From Wohlfahrtiimonas sp. G9077 (GTDB lineage: Bacteria; Pseudomonadota; Gammaproteobacteria; Cardiobacteriales; Wohlfahrtiimonadaceae), in the NCBI RefSeq assembly GCF_002252155.1, contig NZ_NEFD01000001.1:1-64000 (forward strand): a DNA stretch of 64,000 bases, read 5' to 3'. This document shows positions 18,562-25,939 of this stretch, one piece after another; position 1 is the stretch's first letter; each line of letters starts with the position of its first letter. The notes beneath the pieces are model-generated. The model was not told the DNA's origin. It was given only the letters and a program-made list of their open reading frames with translations, and ran no database searches. The position numbers and the translations under genes were made by a program.

Positions 18562-18663
18562 TAATCATTAAGGATACATTATGAAACCCATCACTACTGA
18601 CATTGCAGAACAATCTGCCATTAATAAAGCTTTATTCTCAGCATGTGACACATTCCGTGGCAC
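18562..18663 (+). repeat. Right arm of the 102-bp inverted repeat
   Basis: Exact inverted copy of 17674-17775. It carries the hsdM ribosome site, ATG at 18581 and 28 codons. After GGCAC at 18663 the hsdM likeness ends at once. Confidence 0.97.
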
Positions 18664-18706
18664 TGAATGTGGCTGTGCGTCGCTCGCTAGATGCAGATTA
18701 CGATGA
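18581..18706 (+). pseudogene. Truncated second copy of the hsdM start
   Basis: An ATG opens a 41-codon frame whose first 28 residues equal the HsdM N-terminus (MKPITTDIAE...TFRGT). The frame then runs into unrelated sequence and stops. It keeps the ribosome site and an upstream promoter but cannot give a methylase. It is part of the right inverted-repeat arm. Confidence 0.9.
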
Positions 18707-18728
18707 GATGATCAAAGGGCAATCATGA
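18664..18728 (+). pseudogene. Cut-off 3' end of an unknown gene
   Basis: Directly after the repeat, a frame encodes about 21 residues, LNVAVRRSLDADYDEMIKGQ then S and a TGA that overlaps the next gene's ATG (ATGA). The composition and the tight overlap look like the tail of a real gene once co-transcribed with the hydrolase. Its front is missing and is replaced by the island boundary. I do not recognise the family. Confidence 0.55.
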
Positions 18729-19432
18729 AAAATTTCTCCATCACGCCCATTCACACAGCAACATTACCTGCTGCGCGCAATATTCTGTTTGTCAATGGCT
18801 TTTTAAATGAAGCATATGCAGATTTCACCGATTGGCTGGCCAGTGAATCTGCGTTAGATGCCACTTCTAATGTGTATGGCGTTCAGTGGCCTTCTAAATC
18901 AATGGCAGACATCACACAGATGATGCACTCACTGATGCACCGCAGATGGCGGGCATTGTTGGCAAATCCGTGGCACGCTGCAATGCAAAATGCCGAATCG
19001 GCGGGGCAAGCGCTCAGTGATGCCTTGTCTCAGATGACCTTGCCCGTGACATTGGTGGGGCACTCTTTAGGTTGCCGCGTCATCTATTATGCATTGTGTG
19101 CCTCATCGCAGCCTGTTGAAGATGTGATTTTGTTAGGGGGCGCGGTGGGCAATCAACGCAAGGATTGGGAAAGGGCTGCATCTGTGGTGGATGGGCGGAT
19201 TTATAATTGTCATTCAAGGCACGATGATGTGCTGAAATATTCCTATCGAACGTCGATGGCATGGTTGAGCGATCCGATCGGTTATGTGCCGATTGAAACA
19301 AATCACCCTAAAATTGCCAACATTGATTGCAGCGCATTGATCACAAGTCATGGCGATTGGAAGCATCATTATGGAAATATTTATGATAAATTGTATAAAA
19401 ATTATCAAAATATTGAATCGTTGTTTACTTAA
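18725..19432 (+). CDS. DUF726-like alpha/beta hydrolase
   Basis: 235-residue alpha/beta-hydrolase-fold protein. ILFVNGFLNE near residue 20 and the nucleophile elbow GHSLG (Ser114) followed by CRVIYYAL resemble the DUF726/TMCO4 family, as does VDGRIYNCHSRHDDVLKY further on. An Asp in the HDD segment and a late His in HGDWKHHYG could complete the triad. No signal peptide or membrane segment is seen. AAAGGG precedes the ATG by 5 nt. It probably lost its upstream operon partner when the island junction formed. Substrate unknown. Confidence 0.75.
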   Translation: MKNFSITPIHTATLPAARNILFVNGFLNEAYADFTDWLASESALDATSNVYGVQWPSKSMADITQMMHSLMHRRWRALLANPWHAAMQNAESAGQALSDALSQMTLPVTLVGHSLGCRVIYYALCASSQPVEDVILLGGAVGNQRKDWERAASVVDGRIYNCHSRHDDVLKYSYRTSMAWLSDPIGYVPIETNHPKIANIDCSALITSHGDWKHHYGNIYDKLYKNYQNIESLFT

Positions 19433-19529
19433 TGACACAACCGTGCAAATATAACGGTTATTATCTATTCATAATGTAATTAATGAATAAATATACTAAA
19501 ATAATAAGGTGGATATATTGGAATTGATG

Positions 19530-19566
19530 AACCCTAATCTAATGAAGATTAGGGTTTTTTATTTTT
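19530..19566 (+). terminator. Rho-independent terminator after the hydrolase gene
   Basis: Arms AACCCTAATCT and AGATTAGGGTT around a 5-nt loop, followed by a T run. It separates the hydrolase from the zinc-ribbon/WYL pair. Confidence 0.88.
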
Positions 19567-19622
19567 GTTCATTGGTTATATAATATCTTGAAAATAAACC
19601 TAATAATGATAAGGATTAGATA

Positions 19623-19760
19623 ATGCCAATTCCATTTAACACCAAACTCATTTTTGAATGTAAACATTGCCATTTTCGCTTTAAAATCAAAGGTGATCAT
19701 TTGAGCTTGCCGTCTAAATGCCCAAAATGTGGCGCTTGTGATTGGACATTGAAAGGGTAA
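19623..19760 (+). CDS. Small zinc-ribbon protein, 45 residues
   Basis: Short gene encoding MPIPFNTKLIFECKHCHFRF and onwards, with two CxxC knuckles (CKHC and CPKC) 23 residues apart, a classic zinc-ribbon layout. AAGGA lies 7 nt before the ATG, and the stop is 3 bp before the WYL regulator start, so the two form an operon. Codons and spacing look genuine. The function is unknown; a nucleic-acid or protein-binding accessory is possible. Confidence 0.8.
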   Translation: MPIPFNTKLIFECKHCHFRFKIKGDHLSLPSKCPKCGACDWTLKG

Positions 19761-19763
19761 TCG

Positions 19764-20657
19764 ATGAAAACAAAAAATACACAGTTGGCACATCGCCTTG
19801 GGGAGATTTTGGCCAAACTGAATCTTGGCAGTCGTTTAGAAGTGGCAATGCTGGCCGAAGAGTTTAATGTCACAGAGCGCACCATCATTCGTGATCTCAA
19901 AGAGCGCCTCGTGTTTTTGGACTGGGAAGAGCAGGGGCCAAAGTATTACAGCCTCTCTAAATCATCATTAGGGCAGCTGTATCCTGAGGATGTGGATCGT
20001 TTTGCACATTTTGCAAGCATTCAAAACTTGTTTCCGAAGCTTGATCGCGAGTTCTTTCAACAAAAACTGACGCAAAGCGTATGTGTCAAAGGCTATAATT
20101 ATGAGGACATTTCCCATAAAAAAGGGGACTTTGACCTCATTAAAGCGGCGATTGAGTCACAAAAGTTGATCTGTTTTAGCTATTACAAAAATCAATCAAA
20201 AAGCCACAAAAGTTATCGTGTGGCGCCCTATATTTTGATCAATCGTTCCGGCATTTGGTATTTGATGGCCGATGATCAAGGGCAGATCAAAACGTTTTGT
20301 TTTTCGCGCATTGAGGGGCTTAGCGTACAAAATGAGCATTTCACACTGGATCAAGCCATTTTGGAGGACATCAAAAACATTGACAGCGTCTATTATGGCA
20401 ATCAGATCAAAGCGGTCACAGTATTGGTCAAGGGGGATGTGGCCATTTACTTTAAGCGCCGTAAATTATTGCCCAATCAATCGATCATTGAGGAGAAACT
20501 CAATGGTGATTTGGTGGTGATGAGTGAACATGTCAGCGCACAAGAGATTCTGGCATTGGTGCGTTATTGGATTCCGAATGTCAAAATTCTCTCACCTGAA
20601 GGCTTACAAGCGGAACTTGAAGAGATGCTGCGCCTCTATTTGTTGAGCACAGAGTGA
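19764..20657 (+). CDS. WYL-domain transcriptional regulator
   Basis: 297-residue regulator. The N-terminal winged helix-turn-helix (about 5-60, with VTERTIIRDLKERL as recognition helix) is followed by a WYL sensor domain with YRVAPYILINRSGIWYLMADD and a C-terminal WCX-like extension. WYL proteins bind ligands or nucleic acids through the WYL fold and often sit near defence genes, which fits the island 1.4 kb upstream. The downstream gene has its own promoter. Target genes are unknown. Confidence 0.88.
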   Translation: MKTKNTQLAHRLGEILAKLNLGSRLEVAMLAEEFNVTERTIIRDLKERLVFLDWEEQGPKYYSLSKSSLGQLYPEDVDRFAHFASIQNLFPKLDREFFQQKLTQSVCVKGYNYEDISHKKGDFDLIKAAIESQKLICFSYYKNQSKSHKSYRVAPYILINRSGIWYLMADDQGQIKTFCFSRIEGLSVQNEHFTLDQAILEDIKNIDSVYYGNQIKAVTVLVKGDVAIYFKRRKLLPNQSIIEEKLNGDLVVMSEHVSAQEILALVRYWIPNVKILSPEGLQAELEEMLRLYLLSTE

Positions 20658-20672
20658 TCTTTCCTCTATAAT
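20643..20672 (+). promoter_or_regulatory. Promoter of the NadQ-like gene
   Basis: TTGAGC, 18-nt spacer, TATAAT, overlapping the end of the WYL gene and 26 nt before the next ATG. Confidence 0.55.
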
Positions 20673-20698
20673 GCCGCTTTAATCATCACTAGGACATT

Positions 20699-21631
20699 AT
20701 GCAAACGGCCATCAATACGCACGAAGAGGGAACAACAGAACTGGCAGCCGTTCTGATTGCCGTCACAGAGTCACAAGCAAAAGTGCTGACGGTGGCAGAG
20801 GGTTGTTCATTGCCATGTGGCCCTTTGTCGCCCATTCATCGCTCTTTGCAAGCCGGCGTGCGTCAATGGGTGGAAACCCAAACCCATCAGCCGCTTGGAT
20901 ACGTTGAGCAGCTGTACACATTTGTGGACACACAGCGCAAAACATCCACCGGCCATTATCTAATTTATATCAGCTATTTAGGTTTGGTGCGAGAAGAGAA
21001 AAATCATTTAGAAACGGGGGCCATTTGGCGCAATTGGTATGATTATTTTCCTTGGGAAGATCACCGAAATGGGCGCCCAGATTTTATTGATCAGCACCTG
21101 TTGCCGCTGTTTCGCCATTGGATCAATGGTGGCAATAGCGTCTCTGAGCAGCGCTTTCGTGAGGAGCATGTCAAATTGTGTTGGGGCATTGCCCCTTTTA
21201 CATGGAATGAAGAGTATGTGCTCCAACGTTACGAGTTGATGTATGAAGTGGGTATGATTCCTGAATCCACCGCCTCTGATGCCCCATTGCCACCCCAATA
21301 TTCAGGTCAACCGATGCATCATGATCATCGTCGTGTGTTGGCATCAGCGATGGCGCGCCTGCGGGCTAAAATCAAATATCGCCCCGTAATTTTTGAGCTT
21401 TTACCGCCCACATTTACGCTGTTGCAATTGCAACAAAGCATTGAAGCCCTGGGCGGCATTGTCCTGCATAAACAGAATTTTCGCCGTTTTATTTTGCAAC
21501 AAGCCCTGATTGAAGAGACCGGCACCCTTGATCATCATGGGCAAGGGCGCCCGGCGCGTTTGTATCAATTTCGTGATGATGTGCTGCTTGAGCGCTCTTT
21601 ATCCGGCAGTAAATTACCAATTGCCCGTTAA
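20699..21631 (+). CDS. nadQ: NadQ-like NUDIX-domain regulator of NAD synthesis
   Basis: 310-residue protein with a NUDIX-like N-terminal domain (GCSLPCGPLSPIHRSL, TQTHQPLGYVEQLYTF) and a C-terminal winged-helix part (FTLLQLQQSIEALGG, NFRRFILQQ, GRPARLYQF). This layout is that of the COG4111/NadQ family annotated as a NAD regulator; the canonical catalytic Nudix box is not seen, as usual for regulators. It converges on nadA with no gap, and the nadA-nadC intergenic region holds two matching palindromes that are its likely operators. Binding is inferred. NrtR is a related alternative name. Confidence 0.78.
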   Translation: MQTAINTHEEGTTELAAVLIAVTESQAKVLTVAEGCSLPCGPLSPIHRSLQAGVRQWVETQTHQPLGYVEQLYTFVDTQRKTSTGHYLIYISYLGLVREEKNHLETGAIWRNWYDYFPWEDHRNGRPDFIDQHLLPLFRHWINGGNSVSEQRFREEHVKLCWGIAPFTWNEEYVLQRYELMYEVGMIPESTASDAPLPPQYSGQPMHHDHRRVLASAMARLRAKIKYRPVIFELLPPTFTLLQLQQSIEALGGIVLHKQNFRRFILQQALIEETGTLDHHGQGRPARLYQFRDDVLLERSLSGSKLPIAR

Positions 21632-22654
21632 TCACGCAGGCCCAATATTTTGAAACAGTGCGGCGTATTGTTGCGGATTGCTTTGTGCCTGTAGATTCAC
21701 TTTGCGCTCCTCTGCAAATTGAAGCATGCGATCGATGCTGCGTTTCGCCTGTGTTGCAATGGCGGCATCCACTGTGATTTCATGCGCAAATGTGGTGAGG
21801 ACAGCTTCAATCTTTTCCAAAGTGTTCATCGCCATCCATGGACAAAGGGCACAGCTCTTACATGTGGCGCTGTTGCCGGCGGTGGGAGCAATGATGAGAG
21901 TTTTATCTGGCACGGCTTGTGCCAGTTTATAAAAAATGCCTTGATCTGTGGCGACAATGAGCGTTGATGCATCCATGTGTTTGGCGGCCTTAATGATCTG
22001 AGCGGTGGAACCCACAAAGTCTGCTTCTTGGATCACTGCTTCACAGGCTTCGGGGTGCACAAGCACTTTGGCATTTGGATGTTTGAGTTTCAGTTGCTGT
22101 AATTCAAAGGCTTTAAATTCATCATGCACAATGCAATGGCCTTGCCAGAGCAGCATATCTGCGCCCGTTTGTGCTTGGATGTATGCGCCTAAATGGCGAT
22201 CTGGCCCCCAAATGATGGCATGGCCTTGTTGATGGAGCATGCGCACCATCTCAACGCCAATGGCGGAAGTGACCACGTAATCGGCGCGCGCCTTGACGGC
22301 AGCGCTGGTGTTGGCATACACCACAACGGTGCGATCCGGATGTTGATCACAAAAGTTAGAAAATTCATCAATCGGGCAGCTTAAATCTAACGAGCATGTT
22401 GCCGCTAAATCTGCCATTAAGACGCGTTTATGTGGGCTTAAGATTTTTGCTGTCTCCCCCATAAAGCGCACGCCAGCGACGATGAGGGTTTGTGCTTTGG
22501 CATCACGACCAAAGCGCGCCATCTCTAATGAATCTGCCACGCAGCCGCCTGTTGCTTCTGCCAGTGCCTGAATGGCAGGGTCAGTGTAGTAATGGGCAAT
22601 CAGCACAGCATCATGTGCGGCCAATTGCGCCTTGATTCTCTCAATCACAATCAC
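21632..22654 (-). CDS. nadA: Quinolinate synthase NadA
   Basis: Condenses iminoaspartate with dihydroxyacetone phosphate to quinolinate in de novo NAD synthesis, using a [4Fe-4S] cluster. 340 residues, with [14 protein letters not shown] near the N-terminus and the late cysteine motif CKSCALC. The first start is a GTG at 22654. A second GTG at 22648 is 5 nt from an AGGAG site and may be the true one. It is divergent from nadC over a shared control region. No nadB is in the window. Confidence 0.96.
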   Translation of the reverse strand: MIVIERIKAQLAAHDAVLIAHYYTDPAIQALAEATGGCVADSLEMARFGRDAKAQTLIVAGVRFMGETAKILSPHKRVLMADLAATCSLDLSCPIDEFSNFCDQHPDRTVVVYANTSAAVKARADYVVTSAIGVEMVRMLHQQGHAIIWGPDRHLGAYIQAQTGADMLLWQGHCIVHDEFKAFELQQLKLKHPNAKVLVHPEACEAVIQEADFVGSTAQIIKAAKHMDASTLIVATDQGIFYKLAQAVPDKTLIIAPTAGNSATCKSCALCPWMAMNTLEKIEAVLTTFAHEITVDAAIATQAKRSIDRMLQFAEERKVNLQAQSNPQQYAALFQNIGPA

Positions 22655-22676
22655 TCCTATCCTCTGTGGGTTTTAT

Positions 22677-22695
22677 TATACTCATTTTGAGCATA
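22677..22695. promoter_or_regulatory. Palindromic operator 1 between nadA and nadC
   Basis: TATACTCA-TTT-TGAGCATA: an 8-bp inverted repeat around 3 nt with one mismatch, 23 bp before the nadA start. It matches operator 2 near nadC. Probably the NadQ-like repressor site for nadA. Confidence 0.7.
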
Positions 22696-22765
22696 ACTTT
22701 TTTATTTCACCTTTTCAATGACTTTTTATCTGATTTGTTTTATTGTAGCGGCATGATTAAAAATA

Positions 22766-22784
22766 TATACTCAAAATGAGTATA
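22766..22784. promoter_or_regulatory. Palindromic operator 2 between nadA and nadC
   Basis: TATACTCA-AAA-TGAGTATA: a perfect inverted repeat (arms extend to 9 bp) ending 19 bp before the nadC start. Same half-site as operator 1, centre to centre 89 bp. Confidence 0.78.
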
Positions 22785-22803
22785 TGTAACCTAAGGAGGA
22801 AAA

Positions 22804-23658
22804 ATGGTTGCCCCATTGCCAGATGTATTGTTAGAGCCTTATGTGAATGCCGCATTGGCTGAGGATTTAGGTCGCCGCGGTGATGTCACAAGTTTAGCCA
22901 CCATCGGTGAAGATCAACATGCCACATTGCATATCATTGCAAGGGCGGCAGGAATTGTTGCAGGAATGGATTTAGCGCGTTTAGCATGGCATCGTTTAGA
23001 TGGCGATATTGTCTATGAGCCACATGTTAAAGATGGGGATGCAGTCGTACCCAATCTGTGTTTGGCCAAGGTTACGGGTCCGGCGCGTGCACTTTTAGCA
23101 GCAGAGCGTACAGCGCTGAACTTCATGACGCATTTGAGCGGCATTGCCACACAAGTGCACCAGATTGTGCAAACAGTCAAAGGCGAGAATGTGCAAATCA
23201 CTTGCACCCGAAAGACTTTGCCCGGTTTACGAGTGTTACAAAAATATGCTGTGCGCGTTGGGGGCGGGCGCAATCATCGCATGGGCTTGGATGATGCAAT
23301 TTTGATCAAAGACAATCACATTGCGATCGCAGGCAGTGTCACAAAAGCTGTGATGGATGCCAAAGCCTACGCAGGACATCTGATTCCCATTGAAGTTGAG
23401 GTCGATACGTTAGCGCAGCTAGAAGAGGCATTAGCTGTGGGCGTGAACCTTGTGTTGCTCGATAATATGGACATCAACACATTAAGGCAAGCGGTGCGCT
23501 TATGTGAAGGGCGATGTCAAACCGAAGCATCGGGCGGCATTACGCAGGAAAATGTGTTGAGCATTGCAAAAACCGGTGTGAATTTCATTGCCATCGGTGC
23601 ATTGACGCACAGCGTACGATCATTGGACATTGGTTTGGATTTTATGCCAACCCCATAA
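22804..23658 (+). CDS. nadC: Nicotinate-nucleotide pyrophosphorylase NadC
   Basis: Converts quinolinate and PRPP to nicotinate mononucleotide, the step after NadA. 284 residues, usual length, with the substrate-binding TRKTLPGLRVLQKYAV, GGGRNHRMGL, DNHI and the C-terminal EASGGI and GALTHS motifs. AAGGAGG precedes the ATG. It is probably controlled by the adjacent palindrome. The paralogue modD lies at 55396. Confidence 0.97.
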   Translation: MVAPLPDVLLEPYVNAALAEDLGRRGDVTSLATIGEDQHATLHIIARAAGIVAGMDLARLAWHRLDGDIVYEPHVKDGDAVVPNLCLAKVTGPARALLAAERTALNFMTHLSGIATQVHQIVQTVKGENVQITCTRKTLPGLRVLQKYAVRVGGGRNHRMGLDDAILIKDNHIAIAGSVTKAVMDAKAYAGHLIPIEVEVDTLAQLEEALAVGVNLVLLDNMDINTLRQAVRLCEGRCQTEASGGITQENVLSIAKTGVNFIAIGALTHSVRSLDIGLDFMPTP

Positions 23659-23681
23659 AAAATGCCCGATCACTCGGGCAT
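23657..23681 (-). terminator. Terminator of the dehydrogenase operon
   Basis: ATGCCCGA-TCAC-TCGGGCAT hairpin; on the minus strand it is followed by a run of six T. It sits between convergent nadC and the shikimate-dehydrogenase-like gene and may also slow nadC transcripts. Confidence 0.8.
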
Positions 23682-23706
23682 GATCTTTAATGGGACGATT
23701 TAAAAT

Positions 23707-24531
23707 TTAAGCATGGCTTCTTGCAAAGCTTGATGCCTCTTTAATCAAATCGATCGATGGACGAACGCCCGTATAAAGCACAAATTGTTCAAGGGCTTGA
23801 ATCACTGCTACATCCGCACCGCTGATGATGGTTTTATTGAGGGTGCGCGCCAATTGAATCATGGGCGTTTCCACCGGCAGTGCCACCACATCAAAAATCG
23901 TTTCGGCGGTTTCAATGTGCATCGGGCTAAAGGCAAGGGCATCGGCTTCTTTGCCACCCTGCATGCCGAGCGGTGTCACATTGATGAGCATCATGCCTTC
24001 TGTGGAGGCAATGACCTCTTCATCATTCATCCATTCATAGCCATACAAATCTGCGAGCGCTTTGCCTTTAACAGCATTACGTGCAATGATGGTGCCATGC
24101 TTAAAACCTTGATCATATAAAGCACCTGCCACCGCTTTGGCCATGCCGCCGCTGCCTTTGAGTAAAAAAGGTGTGGCAGGATCAATGGCATAATCTTGCA
24201 ATAAATTTGCCACAGCGATGTAATCTGTATTGTAGGCCGTTAAATGGCCATCATTGTTGACGATGGTATTGACAGATTCAATCGCGGCAGCTGATTGATC
24301 TAATTCATCCACAAATTCAATCACCGCTTCTTTAAAGGGCATCGAGATGGCGCAGCCCCGTATGCCAAGGGCACGCACACCGCCAATTGCCGCGGGTAGA
24401 TCAGATGTGGTGAACGCTTTATAAATGTAATCGAGCTTAAGCTGATCATACAAATAGTTGTGAAAAAGCGTCCCAAAGTTACCGGGGCGACCGGCAAGTG
24501 ACATGCACAATTGCGTCTGTTTAGTGATCAT
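23707..24531 (-). CDS. Shikimate-dehydrogenase-like protein (HI0607 type)
   Basis: 274-residue NAD(P)-dependent dehydrogenase of the AroE superfamily, closest by eye to Haemophilus HI0607 (SDH-L). Visible are LAGRPGNFGTLFHNYLY, SMPFKE with catalytic Lys67, ESVNTIVN, AYNTDY, GSGGMAKAVAGAL (nucleotide loop) and NVTPLGMQGG. The start at 24531 is set by GAGGAGG 5 nt upstream and overlaps the cytochrome gene by 11 bp (ATG-N5-TAA). HI0607-type enzymes are poor on shikimate, and the physiological substrate is uncertain. Coupling to a sugar/polyol dehydrogenase suggests a role in related oxidation. Confidence 0.9.
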   Translation of the reverse strand: MITKQTQLCMSLAGRPGNFGTLFHNYLYDQLKLDYIYKAFTTSDLPAAIGGVRALGIRGCAISMPFKEAVIEFVDELDQSAAAIESVNTIVNNDGHLTAYNTDYIAVANLLQDYAIDPATPFLLKGSGGMAKAVAGALYDQGFKHGTIIARNAVKGKALADLYGYEWMNDEEVIASTEGMMLINVTPLGMQGGKEADALAFSPMHIETAETIFDVVALPVETPMIQLARTLNKTIISGADVAVIQALEQFVLYTGVRPSIDLIKEASSFARSHA

Positions 24532-25939
24532 CTTTGCCTCCTCGTTTTTTACGGCTGACCACAGCGATGATGCCACCGAGCACAACGGCAATCAAGAAAA
24601 TCATGCCGGGTAATAGATAAGGCTGCAGTTTCATCAATGCAGGTGCTGCGCCGCCTTGACGAATCTCTTTGACCATATCCGCCGTGACGCCCACCGTTGG
24701 ATTACCATATTGTTGATAAACAAATTGCACAATTTGGGCAATCTGCTCATCGGATAAGGCTTGTGTGGCCGATTGTGGGCCAAAGCTTGGCATGTAAATC
24801 TCTGTGCCATCCACTTTCTTATTGACGCCATATAAAACTGCGGCAATGGCATTGCTGGGATTGACATCGCCCGTTGCGGTGTTGTGAAAGAGTGAGGGGT
24901 AAAATTGATCTTCAGTGCCTGAACCCGTATTTTGATGGCAACTTGAACAGTAAGCACTGTACAGTGCTTCGCCACTTTTCAGATTTTGATACGCATCCAC
25001 AGGTGCGGCGCCCCTTAATAACAGATCCACATCAAACGGCTCGCCATATGTATCGCGTGGCGCACTTTGAGCAGGATTGTCTAAAGCAGGTACAGAGCGA
25101 ATGTAGGTGGCGATCGCTTCAAGATCTTTGGCATCCACATGTTGGAAGCTGTCCACAACGGCTTCACCCATTGGGCCAGCGGCTTGTGCTTTACCTTTGA
25201 GGTGACCTTTTTGTAGATAAGTAATCAAATCAGCATTTTGCCATGAACCAATCCCGCCATTGATGCTTGAGGTGATGTTTGGCGCAAACCAAGGCCCTAA
25301 GCTACTGCCACCTAAATAATGGTCTTTCTCTTCTGCCATCATAAAGTTACGCGGTGTGTGGCACGTGCTACAGTGGGCAAGGGCTTCGACAATATACGCG
25401 CCGCGATTCCATTCATCGCTTTGATTGGGATCTGCTTTAAAAGGTGTATTGTCTAAATATAATGCATTCCAAACTGCCATCACAGAGCGCATATCGAAAG
25501 GGAATGGCAGTTCTGTGGTGTGCTTAGGCGGCTCATCGACAGGTTGAACAGATGTCATGAAATACGCATAGAGATCTTTAATGTCCGCATCGGTGAGTTT
25601 AGCGTACGATGGATAAGGCATCGCAGGATAGAGATGCGCACCATCTTTACGAATCCCATCGCGCAGTGCACGGGTAAAATCCTCAAGGGAATAGCTGCCA
25701 ATCCCGTATGTTTTAGATGGCGTAATGTTTGATGAGTAAATGTCGCCCATCGGTGAGCTGATGGGATAACCGCCCGCAAAAGGTTGGCCATCGCCAGCTT
25801 TGTATGTATGGCACGCTTGGCAATCGCCTAAAATGGCGAGCGTTTCACCGCGCGCCGCATTGCCATCATCGGCAAGTGCTGCACTCATCATTGGTGTACT
25901 GAGGAGCGCCGCTGTTAAGAGGGTTCGAATGATTTTCAT
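24521..25939 (-). CDS. Triheme cytochrome c subunit of a membrane sugar/alcohol dehydrogenase
   Basis: 472-residue periplasmic cytochrome that passes electrons from the flavoprotein to ubiquinone. A Sec signal peptide ends near residue 24 (MMSAALA). There are three CxxCH heme sites: CQACH at 40-44, CSTCH in the middle and CSSCH in the third domain. A C-terminal membrane anchor (LPGMIFLIAVVLGGIIAVV) is followed by positive residues. This is the layout of gluconate 2-dehydrogenase and related alcohol/sorbitol dehydrogenase cytochromes. Its start overlaps the flavoprotein gene end by 4 bp. Confidence 0.93.
   Translation of the reverse strand: MKIIRTLLTAALLSTPMMSAALADDGNAARGETLAILGDCQACHTYKAGDGQPFAGGYPISSPMGDIYSSNITPSKTYGIGSYSLEDFTRALRDGIRKDGAHLYPAMPYPSYAKLTDADIKDLYAYFMTSVQPVDEPPKHTTELPFPFDMRSVMAVWNALYLDNTPFKADPNQSDEWNRGAYIVEALAHCSTCHTPRNFMMAEEKDHYLGGSSLGPWFAPNITSSINGGIGSWQNADLITYLQKGHLKGKAQAAGPMGEAVVDSFQHVDAKDLEAIATYIRSVPALDNPAQSAPRDTYGEPFDVDLLLRGAAPVDAYQNLKSGEALYSAYCSSCHQNTGSGTEDQFYPSLFHNTATGDVNPSNAIAAVLYGVNKKVDGTEIYMPSFGPQSATQALSDEQIAQIVQFVYQQYGNPTVGVTADMVKEIRQGGAAPALMKLQPYLLPGMIFLIAVVLGGIIAVVSRKKRGGKDDH

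Noticed and set aside
8411-18663. Island as a transposon or prophage
   Set aside because: No transposase, integrase, terminal repeats of an IS, tRNA attachment site or phage structural gene is visible; the only repeats are the hsdM-derived pair.
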